From assembly GCF_001423085.1 (NCBI RefSeq), contig NZ_LMNU01000048.1, positions 1-38,288 on the forward strand: a DNA stretch of 38,288 nucleotides. The letters run 5' to 3'. The position numbers and the translations under genes are program-made. The stretch is from Methylobacterium sp. Leaf125. GTDB lineage: Bacteria; Pseudomonadota; Alphaproteobacteria; Rhizobiales; Beijerinckiaceae. Shown piece after piece: positions 26,332 to 35,170 of the stretch. The notes under the pieces were generated by a model that saw only the letters and a program-made list of their open reading frames with translations, was not told the DNA's origin and ran no database searches. How positions within the stretch are numbered: the first letter of the stretch is position 1; the number at the start of each line of letters is the position of its first letter.

Positions 26332-26940
26332 TCAGGCCGCGGCCTCGCGCGGGGGCGCCGCGCCGAGCGGCACCGTGTGATAGCCCCGGTCGGCGTAGAC
26401 GAGCCCGTGCCCGTCGCCCGGCTCGGCGAGCGCCACGACCTCGCAATAGAGCACGTCATGGGTGCCCACCGGGTGACGGGCGACGATGCGGCAATCGAAG
26501 GCCGTCAACGCCCCGAGGAGGGCGGGCGCTCCGGTGACCAGGGTGGTCCAGGTGCCGGCCTCGAAGCGTACCGCCATCGGCGTACGCCCCCCGAAGGCCG
26601 CGGCGACCCCGGATTGGTCGTGCGCCAGGGTGTTGACGCAGAGGCCCGCATTGACGCTGACCGCCGCGTAGGCGGAGGACGACCGGTTGATGCAGACCAG
26701 CAGGGTCGGCGGCCCGTCGCTCACGCTGCACACCGCCGAGGCGGTGAAGCCGGCCCGGCCGCCCGCGCCATCGGTGGTGACGAGATGGACGGCGCTGGCC
26801 ACGCGCGCCATGGCGCCGCGGAAGGCGTCGGCTGCCACAGGAGGGGCATAGGCCACCACGGGCAGGGTGCCGGCCTCGACGGCAAAGGTGTCGGCCTCAC
26901 CGGAAGAAAGCGCCGCTTGGCTCGGCCGCGTCTGGCTCAC
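26332..26940 (-). CDS. rutF: RutF, flavin reductase for the Rut pathway
   Basis: 202 aa from GTG 26940, chosen because AGGAG lies eight bases before it; GTG 26949 overlapping the rutD stop is the alternative. Residues from about 35 match the flavin-reductase-like split-barrel family: FRGAMARVASAVHLVTTDGAGGRAGFTASAVCSVSD, PPTLLVCINRSSSAYA, LCVNTLAHDQ and HDVLYCEVVAL. In E. coli RutF supplies reduced FMN to RutA. It is the last gene of the operon here, whereas E. coli has rutG after it. The 30-residue leader is low-complexity and probably not structured. Confidence 0.9.
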   Translation of the reverse strand: MSQTRPSQAALSSGEADTFAVEAGTLPVVAYAPPVAADAFRGAMARVASAVHLVTTDGAGGRAGFTASAVCSVSDGPPTLLVCINRSSSAYAAVSVNAGLCVNTLAHDQSGVAAAFGGRTPMAVRFEAGTWTTLVTGAPALLGALTAFDCRIVARHPVGTHDVLYCEVVALAEPGDGHGLVYADRGYHTVPLGAAPPREAAA

Positions 26941-26945
26941 GGGGA

Positions 26946-27725
26946 TCACTCCTGTCGGTCGAGGAACGCCACGAGCGTCCGGTTGAAGGCGTCGGCGCGG
27001 GTGACGCTGTGCGCGTGGCCGCCGCTGGGGACCCGGTCGAGGTGCGCGTTCGGGAGGCCGCGCGCAAGGTCTTCCGAGCACAGATAGGGCACCAGGACGT
27101 CGTCGTCCGCCGCCATCACCAGGGTCTCGTGCGGGAGGTCCGGGAGATCCACCGTCAGGTCGAAGGCCTCGAGGGCGGCGATCCGGGCGAGGACGGTCTC
27201 GCGGCCGGGGAACTGCGCCAGGGCATGCGCCTCGTCCTCGGCCACCCGGGCGGCATTCTGCGAAAGCCACGGGGCCGGGTAGAGGAAGATCGCCTGCGCC
27301 CGGACATAGGCCTCGGGGCTCTCGGCCAGCAGCAGCTTCCGGGCGGCAAAGCAGCGCTTCGTGGCGGAATCCGCCCTCGCCCAGCCGTTGACCACGGCGA
27401 GGCGGCCGAGGCGCTCCGGGGAGGTCCGGGCGAGTTCGAGGCCGATCAGGCCCCCGAGGGCGTGCCCGACGAGGTCGCAGCGTTCGACCCCGCAGGCGTC
27501 CATCACCGCGAGGGCGTCCCGGGCCATGGCGGCGATGTCGTGGCCAGGCTCCAGGCTTCCACCCGAGCGGCCTGTGCCGCGGTGGTCGTAGGTGATGACG
27601 CGGAACCGCGCGGTCAGCGCCGCCATCTGCGGCGCGAAGTAGGCGGCCGAGCCGCCGAGGCCCGGCGAGAGCAGGACGGTGCGGTCGCCGCTGCCGTGGA
27701 CGGCATGGTGGAGCGATCCGGCCAT
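26946..27725 (-). CDS. rutD: RutD, alpha/beta-hydrolase-fold aminoacrylate hydrolase
   Basis: 259 aa. It has the hydrolase fold motifs VLLSPGLGGSAAYFAPQM, YDHRGTGRSGG and SGGHAHSVTRADAFNRTL. The nucleophile elbow reads DLVGHALGG, with Ala where a serine would be expected. E. coli RutD has the same GHALG, so this is a family trait, not a mutation. RutD speeds breakdown of toxic aminoacrylate to malonic semialdehyde and ammonia. It starts six bases after the rutC stop. Confidence 0.93.
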   Translation of the reverse strand: MAGSLHHAVHGSGDRTVLLSPGLGGSAAYFAPQMAALTARFRVITYDHRGTGRSGGSLEPGHDIAAMARDALAVMDACGVERCDLVGHALGGLIGLELARTSPERLGRLAVVNGWARADSATKRCFAARKLLLAESPEAYVRAQAIFLYPAPWLSQNAARVAEDEAHALAQFPGRETVLARIAALEAFDLTVDLPDLPHETLVMAADDDVLVPYLCSEDLARGLPNAHLDRVPSGGHAHSVTRADAFNRTLVAFLDRQE

Positions 27726-27731
27726 GCCGCC

Positions 27732-28121
27732 TCAGGCCCCGCCCACATGCGCCACCGAGGCGATCTCCACCAGGGCGTCGGGCTTCACCAGGCCGCACTG
27801 GATGCAGTAGCGCGCCGGCTTCTCGCCGGGGAAGTACTCGGCATAGACCGCGTTGATGGCGGCGTAGTCGGCCCAGTCCTTGAGGAAGACGTGATTGAAG
27901 GTGACGTCGTCCATGCTGCCTCCGGCGGCGGTGACCACGCCCTTGATCGTCTCCAGCACGTGCCGGGTCTGGGCGGCGGCGTCGCCCACGTGCACGACGT
28001 TGGCCTCCGCATCGAGGGGCAGCGTGCCCGAGACGTAGAGTACGCCGTCCGCCAGGGTGCCGGGGACGTAGGGCGCCAGCGGCTTGCCGGTGCCGGGCGG
28101 GATGATCGCGGTCTTGGGCAT
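27732..28121 (-). CDS. rutC: RutC, Rid-family aminoacrylate deaminase
   Basis: 129 aa of the YjgF/YER057c/UK114 (Rid) fold: PYVPGTLADGVLYVSGTLPLD, QTRHVLETIKGVVTAAGGSMDDV, VFLKDWADYAAINAVYAEYF and KPARYCIQCGLVKPDALVEIASVAHV with the ligand-binding Arg. RutC acts on 3-aminoacrylate produced after RutB. ATG 28121 gives MPKTAIIPPG, the usual N-terminus. The frame stays open upstream through a tandem repeat, but that stretch is not conserved-looking and was left out. It is separated from rutB by 326 bases, unusual for this operon. Confidence 0.93.
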   Translation of the reverse strand: MPKTAIIPPGTGKPLAPYVPGTLADGVLYVSGTLPLDAEANVVHVGDAAAQTRHVLETIKGVVTAAGGSMDDVTFNHVFLKDWADYAAINAVYAEYFPGEKPARYCIQCGLVKPDALVEIASVAHVGGA

Positions 28122-28447
28122 CGTCGGGGGCTCCTGGGCTACGTCAGCGTGGGATCGTTTCAGATGTCCTGGTGGAACCGGGACGCACGATGGGATGGGG
28201 GATGAGGAAGGGAGCCCGCGTTCCGCGAGGTCCTGCAGGTTCGTCGGGCGTCCTGGCACGCCCTGCCAGGTGTCCTGCCAGGTGTCCTGCCAGGTGTCCT
28301 GCCAGGTGTCCTGCCAGGTCTCGCTGGGGCGCGGGTTCTTCCCTCCCCCTTCGGCGGGCCGTCCCTCGCGCCACAACGAGAGGGACCCGTGTGCGCGGCC
28401 TTCCCGCCCGTGCGCCGACACGCCCGCACCGGGAGGAGCGGGCCGCC
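28122..28447 (-). other. 326-base rutB-rutC spacer
   Basis: There is no convincing gene. It contains the 12-base tandem repeat at 28262-28321 and a GTCCCTC/GAGGGAC inverted repeat (28361-28386). No U tract follows the latter on the rut strand, so it is unlikely to be a simple terminator. rutC could be read through from rutB or have its own promoter. Confidence 0.5.
28262..28321 (+). repeat. 12-base tandem repeat, five copies, inside the rut operon
   Basis: The unit CCTGCCAGGTGT is repeated four times exactly and a fifth time with one change (CCTGCCAGGTCT). It lies in the non-coding spacer between rutB and rutC. On the rut strand it would read Thr-Trp-Gln-Asp in frame with rutC, but upstream of the RutC start. 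Its perfection suggests recent expansion. Confidence 0.9.
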
Positions 28448-29200
28448 CTATTCGGTCGCCGCCGTTCGTCGAAGGTCCGGCCCGAGGGCCGCCTCGAAGG
28501 CTGCGACGTCCGAGACCCAGCCGAAGAAGGTCTCGATGTTGGCGAGTGCCCCCGCCTGCAGGGCCGGCGGGCCGGCCTGATGGGTGGCGTCGGCCAGCAC
28601 GATGCCGAAATATTCGAGGAAGAAGCCGTCGCGCAGGGTCGATTCCACGCAGACGTTGGTGGCGATGCCGGTGAAGACCAGGGTGCGGATCCCGGCCGCG
28701 CGCAGCAGGCTGTCGAGCTGGGTGTTGTAGAAGCCGCTGTAGCGCGGCTTGCCCAGCACGATGTCGCCGGGCTCGGGCCTGAGGGCATCCACCAGGGCGT
28801 AGTCCCAGGTGCCCCGGGCCAGCAGGCGTTCGTTCATCCCGGGCCGGGCCCGCATGGTCTTGAGGGCGTTGGACTTGTGCCAGTTCGGCGAACCCGGGCC
28901 TCCGGCCTCGACGTAGTCCGGGTCCCAGCCGTTCTGGAACCAGACGATCCGGATCCCGGCCGCCCGCGCCGCCCGCACCGCCCGGGCGATCTGCTCTACC
29001 ACCGGCCCGGTGCCGGAGACGTCGAAGCCGGCGAGATCGAGGTAGCCCCCCGGCGTCGTGTAGGCGTTCTGCATGTCGACGACGATGAGCGCGGTGGCGG
29101 ATCCGTCGAAGGCGATGGGTTCCGGCCGGGCCGCCAGGGTGATGCCGCCCTGGCGTCCCTGCGGATCGGTATAGCCGGCTGGCCTGGTGATGCCGTCCAT
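28448..29200 (-). CDS. rutB: RutB, (Z)-2-ureidoacrylate/peroxyureidoacrylate amidohydrolase
   Basis: 250 aa isochorismatase-like cysteine hydrolase. The triad is Asp42 (ALIVVDMQNAY), Lys151 (VLGKPRYSGF) and Cys184 (GIATNVCVESTLRDGFF). YTTPGGYLDLAGFD, VWFQNGWDPDYVEAGGPGSPNWHKS and ATHQAGP are typical of RutB. It cleaves the ring-opened product of RutA to carbamate and (per)aminoacrylate. ATG 29200 overlaps the rutA stop by one base (TGATG); GTG 29203 is also possible. Confidence 0.95.
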   Translation of the reverse strand: MDGITRPAGYTDPQGRQGGITLAARPEPIAFDGSATALIVVDMQNAYTTPGGYLDLAGFDVSGTGPVVEQIARAVRAARAAGIRIVWFQNGWDPDYVEAGGPGSPNWHKSNALKTMRARPGMNERLLARGTWDYALVDALRPEPGDIVLGKPRYSGFYNTQLDSLLRAAGIRTLVFTGIATNVCVESTLRDGFFLEYFGIVLADATHQAGPPALQAGALANIETFFGWVSDVAAFEAALGPDLRRTAATE

Positions 29201-30357
29201 CACGCCACCTGCGCCATCGGCTCGGCCGACGCGTCAGCCCCGGCTTGGATGTGCGCGCGGCTCGTCATCAGGGGCTGGATGCGGGTGCCGTAGGCGTCGA
29301 GGCCCGCGAGGAAGTCGTCGAACACCAGGAGCACGCCCTCGGTGCCCGGGACCGTGGCGACCTCGTCGAGCATCCGCGCCACCTCGGCGTAGGAGCCCAC
29401 CAGCGTGCCCATGTTGATGTTCACGGCCGAGGTCGGGTCGGCCATCTGGCGCACGTTGGTGTCGGACCCCGACTTGGTGTCGGCGGCGCCCTGGATCCCG
29501 AGCCAGGCGATCGCCTCCTGGTCGGCGCCGGCCTTGTAGTGCTCCCAGGTGGCCCGAGCCGCCTCGTCGGTCTCGTCGGCAATGACCATGAACAGCACGT
29601 AGGAGGAGACGGCGCGCCCCGTCGCCGCCTTTCCCGTCGCCGCCGCTCCCGCCGCGGCCGTTCCCATCGCAACCTTGGCGGCTTCCAGCCGCTCCACCGT
29701 GGGGGCGAAGGCGGTCGGCGTGTTCACCCCCTTGCCGAAGCAGAAGTTGTAGTCGGCGTAGCGGGCCGTGAACTCCATGCCGGCATTGGACTGGCCGGCG
29801 CAGATGATCTTCATCTCGGCCTGCGGGCGCGGGCTGAGGCGGCAATCGTCCATCTGGAAGAATTCGCCCTTGCGGTCGCAGACCCCGGTCTCCCACAGGT
29901 CGCGCAGCACCTGCGCGTATTCCGAGAGGTACTCGTAGCGGCGCGAAAAATACTCGTCCCCGGGCCACAGGCCCATCTGGGCGTATTCCGGCCGCTGCCA
30001 GCCGGTGACGAGGTTGAGGCCGAAGCGCCCGTTCGAGATCGAATCGATGGTCGCGGCCATCCGCGCCGTGATGGCGGGGGGCATGCACAGCGTGGCGGCC
30101 GTGGCGAACAGCTTGATCCGGCTGGTCACGGCCGCCAGACCCGCCATCAGGGTGAAGGATTCGAGGTTGTGGTCCCAGAACTCGGTCTTGCCGCCGAAGC
30201 CCCGCAGCTTGATCATCGACAGCGCGAAGTCGAGCCCGTAGCCCTCGGCCTTCAGAACCACCTCCTTGTTCAGTTCGAAGCTCGGCTTGTACTGCGGCGC
30301 GTTCTCCGACAGCAGCCAGCCGTTGTTTCCGATCGGGATGAAGACGCCGACATTCAT
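29200..30357 (-). CDS. rutA: RutA, pyrimidine monooxygenase
   Basis: 385 aa luciferase-like flavin monooxygenase that opens the uracil ring using FMNH2 and O2. MNVGVFIPIGNNGWLLSEN is the standard RutA start, with GAGG six bases upstream, so ATG 30357 was chosen over an upstream in-frame start. Other motifs are GFGGKTEFWDHNLESFTLMAGLA, RFGLNLVTGWQRPEYAQMG, CAGQSNAGMEFTARYADYNF and INMGTLVGSYAEVARMLDEV. An Ala/Thr/Gly-rich stretch (GTAAAGAAATGKAATGRAV, about 257-275) looks longer than the same loop of E. coli RutA. It is first of the rutABCDF run and has a RutR-like site upstream. Confidence 0.96.
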   Translation of the reverse strand: MNVGVFIPIGNNGWLLSENAPQYKPSFELNKEVVLKAEGYGLDFALSMIKLRGFGGKTEFWDHNLESFTLMAGLAAVTSRIKLFATAATLCMPPAITARMAATIDSISNGRFGLNLVTGWQRPEYAQMGLWPGDEYFSRRYEYLSEYAQVLRDLWETGVCDRKGEFFQMDDCRLSPRPQAEMKIICAGQSNAGMEFTARYADYNFCFGKGVNTPTAFAPTVERLEAAKVAMGTAAAGAAATGKAATGRAVSSYVLFMVIADETDEAARATWEHYKAGADQEAIAWLGIQGAADTKSGSDTNVRQMADPTSAVNINMGTLVGSYAEVARMLDEVATVPGTEGVLLVFDDFLAGLDAYGTRIQPLMTSRAHIQAGADASAEPMAQVA

Positions 30358-30498
30358 GGCAACCTCGTTCGCGCGGGCAGAACCCGCTGTCAGGCGGGAC
30401 TCCGACGAAGGCATGACCCGGACAAAACCAGTCCAGGGCGCTTCGGGACGGCGGCGGAGACTGTGGATCGTCTCCGGCCTCCACGATCCAACCCCATT

Positions 30499-30514
30499 CG
30501 GACCGGATGGTCAA
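30499..30514. promoter_or_regulatory. Candidate RutR operator upstream of rutA
   Basis: CGGACCG-GA-TGGTCAA has a perfect right half and four of seven matches in the left half of the E. coli RutR box TTGACCA-NN-TGGTCAA. GACC and GGTC form the palindrome core. It is about 142 bases before the rutA start, in the 255-base gap between rutR and rutA. In E. coli uracil or thymine releases RutR from such sites. Confidence 0.5.
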
Positions 30515-30612
30515 ACTCTCGCGAGGGGGTTTTCGGGCGCTTGCCTAAACTCTCCCCGTTCTGCCGGTCGTTTGGGCGCCTCCTGCCCAGGGCGGCAGCG
30601 GATCGCGCCGGG

Positions 30613-31263
30613 TCAGCGCAGGCCGAGGCCGGCCAGGATCAGGGCCTGGGTGCTGGCGACCGTGCGCTCGAAGAAGTCCGGGTCGTCGAGGCCCCGCCCC
30701 GTGACGGCCTCCACCTGCACGGCGAAGTCGGCATAGTGCTGGGTGATCGCCCAGATCGAGAAGATCAGGTGATGCGGGTCGTGCGGGCCGATCCGCCCGG
30801 CCGCGCTCCAGCCCCGGATGATCGCGGCCTTGGCCTCGACGAGGTCGCGCAGGGAGCCCTCGAGCTCCGGGCGCAGCAGGGGGGCGCCCTGGACGATCTC
30901 CAGGCAAAACAGCCGCGAGGCCTGGGGCGCGTCCCGCGACAGGGTGAGCTTGGCGCGGATGTAGCCCCGGAACGCCGCGGCCGGTTCGCTGTCGGCGTCG
31001 AAGGCCTGGAGCGGATCGAGCCAGACCGTCAGCACCCGGCGCAACACCGCGACGTAGAGCGCCTCCTTCGAGGGGAAGTAGTAGAGCAGGTTGGTCTTCG
31101 AGAGCCCGGCCCGCTCGGCGATGCCCTCCACGCTGGCCCCGTGCAGCCCGAGGCCCGAGAACAGCGCGAGCCCCGCATCGAGGATGGCCACGCGCCGCGC
31201 CTCCCCGTCCTTGCGGCGGCGGCGGGCGGGCGCAGGGGCGGCGTCCGTGCGGATCTCGCGCAT
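30613..31263 (-). CDS. rutR: RutR-like TetR-family regulator
   Basis: 216 aa. The basic leader (RRRRKDGEARR) is followed by a TetR helix-turn-helix at about 25-70 (AILDAGLALFSGLGLHGASV, then IAERAGLSKTNLLYYFPSKEALY). GLSKTNLLYYFPSK is typical of RutR. The ligand domain contains VLTVWLDPLQAFDADSEPAAAF, ASRLFCLEIVQGAPLL, and HHLIFSIWAITQHYADFAVQV. E. coli RutR responds to uracil and thymine and controls rut genes, carAB and purine genes. It follows puuE by nine bases and precedes rutA in the same direction, so it is likely co-transcribed with an allantoin gene. Confidence 0.9.
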   Translation of the reverse strand: MREIRTDAAPAPARRRRKDGEARRVAILDAGLALFSGLGLHGASVEGIAERAGLSKTNLLYYFPSKEALYVAVLRRVLTVWLDPLQAFDADSEPAAAFRGYIRAKLTLSRDAPQASRLFCLEIVQGAPLLRPELEGSLRDLVEAKAAIIRGWSAAGRIGPHDPHHLIFSIWAITQHYADFAVQVEAVTGRGLDDPDFFERTVASTQALILAGLGLR

Positions 31264-31272
31264 GGCGATGCC

Positions 31273-32172
31273 TTAGGCCGGCGGGTGGTGCCGGATCCAG
31301 TGCTCGGCGATGTCGATGCGGCGGGCGACCCAGACCTGGTCGTGGGCGGCGATGTGGTCGAGGAAGCGGACCAGCGCGCCGATTCGCCCGGGCCGGCCAA
31401 CGAGGCGGCAATGCAGGCCCACCGACATCATCTTGGGCGCCTCCGCACCCTCGGCATAGAGGGCATCGAAGGTGTCGCGCAGGTAGGTGAAGAGGTGGTC
31501 GCCGGTGTTGAAGCCCTGGATGGCGGCGCATTTCATGTCGTTGGCATCCAGGGTGTAGGGCACCACGAGGCCCCGGCCGCTGGGCTCGTCGATCCAGTAC
31601 GGCAGGTCGTCGGCGTAGGAATCGGCGAGGTACGTCATCCCGGCCGCGATCCCGAGGTCGAGGGTGTGGGGCGAGGAGCGCCCGGTGTACCAGCCGCGCG
31701 GGCGCGCCCCCGTGATCTCGGTGTGGATGCGGATCGCCTCGTCCATGTGCGCCTTCTCCTCGGCGCGGGTGAAGTCGCGGTAGTCGATCCACTTGAGGCC
31801 GTGGCAGGCGATCTCCCAGTCCGCTTCCTTCATGGCCGCGGCGACGTCCGGGTGGCGGGCGAGCGCGGTGGCGACCGCGAAGGCGGTCACGGGGATCTTT
31901 CGCGATTGGAACAGCCGCCAGAGCCGCCAGAACCCGGCCCGCGACCCGTACTCGAACAGGGATTCGAGGCTCATGTGGCGCTGGCCCGGCCAGGGCTGCG
32001 CCCCGACGATCTCGGACAGGAAGGCCTCGGAGGCCGCATCCCCGTGCAGGATGCAGTTCTCGCCGCCCTCCTCGTAGTTCAGCACGATCTGCACCGCGAT
32101 GCGCGCGCCGTCCGGCCAGCGCGGATGCGGCGGATTGCGGCCGTAGCCGACGAGGTCGCGGGGATAGGTCAA
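31273..32172 (-). CDS. puuE: Allantoinase, PuuE (polysaccharide deacetylase) type
   Basis: 299 aa. TYPRDLVGYGRNPPHPRWPDGARIAVQIVLNYEEGGENCILHGD is a diagnostic N-terminal run (given here only in part: YPRDLVGYGRNPPHP and LNYEEGGENCILHGD). It is followed by ACHGLKWIDYRDF, RPRGWYTGRSSPHTLDL and YWIDEPSGRGLVVPYTLD. PuuE hydrolyses allantoin to allantoate without the amidohydrolase fold of AllB. The frame has only a TTG start (32172). No ATG or GTG lies between it and the upstream in-frame stop, and translation may be low. A TTGACA (minus strand, 32231-32236) could be part of its promoter, but no clear -10 box is seen. It precedes rutR by nine bases. Confidence 0.94.
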   Translation of the reverse strand: MTYPRDLVGYGRNPPHPRWPDGARIAVQIVLNYEEGGENCILHGDAASEAFLSEIVGAQPWPGQRHMSLESLFEYGSRAGFWRLWRLFQSRKIPVTAFAVATALARHPDVAAAMKEADWEIACHGLKWIDYRDFTRAEEKAHMDEAIRIHTEITGARPRGWYTGRSSPHTLDLGIAAGMTYLADSYADDLPYWIDEPSGRGLVVPYTLDANDMKCAAIQGFNTGDHLFTYLRDTFDALYAEGAEAPKMMSVGLHCRLVGRPGRIGALVRFLDHIAAHDQVWVARRIDIAEHWIRHHPPA

Positions 32173-32320
32173 CGGCCGGCCCTTGGAGCGGGGTGAGGTC
32201 GACTCCGCTGTTCGGCCGGGGCCCGCATCCTGTCAACCGGAGGGCGGCCCGCGTCGCGCTTGCGCTCGCTCTCCAGGGATGCATCCATGCGCGCCGCGTT
32301 CCCGGCGCGCGGCCCCGCCG

Positions 32321-32334
32321 CGCACGGTCCTTGC
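32321..32334 (+). promoter_or_regulatory. 14-base promoter-like element before ureAB
   Basis: CGCACGGTCCTTGC, identical to the minus-strand site at 3864-3877. TTGC fits the -12 half of a sigma-54 promoter; the -24 half reads GCGCAC instead of TGGCAC. It ends 44 bases before GTG 32379, the spacing found at the clean sigma-54 sites. It may be a weak RpoN promoter or a site for a shared regulator. Confidence 0.42.
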
Positions 32335-32378
32335 CTTCCCGGGTCCGACACGTCCGCGCCCAACCTCCGAGGTTCCCC

Positions 32379-32999
32379 GTGCTCCTGACCCCACGCGAAA
32401 AGGACAAGCTCCTCCTCGCCATGGCCGCACAGGTGGCCCGCAACCGGCTCAGCCGCGGGGTGAAGCTGAACTATCCCGAGGCGGTGGCGCTGATCAGCGA
32501 CTTCGTGGTCGAGGGCGCCCGGGACGGGCGCTCGGTCTCGGAGCTGATGCAGGCCGGCGGGCACGTGCTTACCGCCGAGCAGTGCATGGACGGCATCCCC
32601 GAGATGATCCACGACATCCAGGTCGAGGCGACCTTCCCGGACGGCACCAAGCTCGTGACCGTACACCACCCGATCCGAGGCGCGGCCTCGGCCGAGGTGC
32701 CCGGCACCGTGACCACCCTGCCGGGCGAGATCGTCTTCAACGAGGGCGCTCCCCGCACCCTCCTGTCGGTGTCCAACGTCGGCGACCGGCCGATCCAGGT
32801 CGGCTCGCACTACCACTTCTACGAGGTCAATCCCGGCCTGACCTTCGAGCGCGAGAAGGCCCGCGGCCAGCGCCTCGACATCGCCCCCGGCACGGCGGTG
32901 CGCTTCGAGCCGGGCGTGACCCGCGAGGTCGTGCTGGTGCCGCTGGGCGGAGGCCGCACCGTCTACGGGTTCCGCGGCGACGTGATGGGAGCGCTCTGA
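32379..32999 (+). CDS. ureAB: Urease fused gamma-beta subunit (UreA-UreB)
   Basis: 206 aa. Residues 1-100 are the gamma subunit (LLTPREKDKLLLAMAAQVAR, LNYPEAVALISDFVVEGARDG, PEMIHDIQVEATFPDGTKLVT). Residues about 105-206 are the beta subunit (EVPGTVTTLPGEIVFNEGAP, VGSHYHFYEVNPGLTF, ending VYGFRGDVMGAL). The fusion resembles Helicobacter UreA in order and is also known in Methylobacterium-type bacteria. GTG 32379 has GAGG six bases upstream and gives the normal gamma start; the longer upstream frame is Arg-rich and unlikely. It forms the urease apoenzyme with UreC, splitting urea to ammonia and carbamate. Confidence 0.96.
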   Translation: MLLTPREKDKLLLAMAAQVARNRLSRGVKLNYPEAVALISDFVVEGARDGRSVSELMQAGGHVLTAEQCMDGIPEMIHDIQVEATFPDGTKLVTVHHPIRGAASAEVPGTVTTLPGEIVFNEGAPRTLLSVSNVGDRPIQVGSHYHFYEVNPGLTFEREKARGQRLDIAPGTAVRFEPGVTREVVLVPLGGGRTVYGFRGDVMGAL

Positions 33000-33003
33000 G
33001 ACC

Positions 33004-34731
<1,728 letters not shown>

Positions 34732-34737
34732 GGTCGG

Positions 34738-35121
34738 ATGCGTTCGACGCCCGCGGAGGCCCCCCTGTCCAAGGCTGCCGCCAGCCCATCCCAGGGGCAC
34801 GACCTCTCCGAGACCGACCTCTACCTGTGGGCGCAGGATCAGGCCGCCCTGCTGCGCGCGAAGCGACGGCAGGACATCGACTGGCACCACCTTGCCGAGG
34901 AAATGCAACGCCTCCAGATCGAAGGTCTTCTCGACGTCGGCCCGAGCCTCCGGGCCTGGCCGGAGACGGTTCTGTCGAAGGCCTGTCACCTGGGGCGCGT
35001 TCGCGCAGCGGACGAGTCCGGGCTGGCGGAACAGACTTTTCCGCCGGCTTGTCCCTATACCCTGGCGCAGGTTCTGGACGACAGCGTCTATCCGGGGGCC
35101 CTCGAGCCCCGCTTCACCTGA
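34738..35121 (+). CDS. Internally deleted DUF29-like protein inside the urease operon
   Basis: 127 aa. Residues 22-55 (DLSETDLYLWAQDQAALLRA, then DIDWHHLAEEM) match the start of DUF29 proteins, and residues about 90-120 (ESGLAEQTFPPACPYTLAQVLDD) match their end. The middle, normally about 50 residues of amphipathic helix with a Trp-containing region, is mostly missing: LAEEMQRL is followed almost at once by LLDVGPSLRAWPETVL. GAGG lies four bases before ATG. It fits between ureC and ureE without disturbing the operon. DUF29 function is unknown. It could be a degraded copy or a trimmed working form. Confidence 0.7.
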   Translation: MRSTPAEAPLSKAAASPSQGHDLSETDLYLWAQDQAALLRAKRRQDIDWHHLAEEMQRLQIEGLLDVGPSLRAWPETVLSKACHLGRVRAADESGLAEQTFPPACPYTLAQVLDDSVYPGALEPRFT

Positions 35122-35170
35122 TGAGCCCTGCCCGACCCATGACCGCCCGCACCGTATCGTCCCACGCCCC

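Noticed and set aside
28262..28321. CRISPR array
   Set aside because: The units are 12 bases and directly adjacent with no spacers, and there are no cas genes.
28122..28421. N-terminal extension of RutC containing Thr-Trp-Gln-Asp repeats
   Set aside because: The frame is open, but RutC proteins begin at MPKT-like sequence, the extension has no fold signature, and the repeats are better explained as a DNA minisatellite in a spacer.
34883..34898. TGGCAC-N4-TTGC in the DUF29-like gene
   Set aside because: The spacer is one base short and the site lies inside a coding region.
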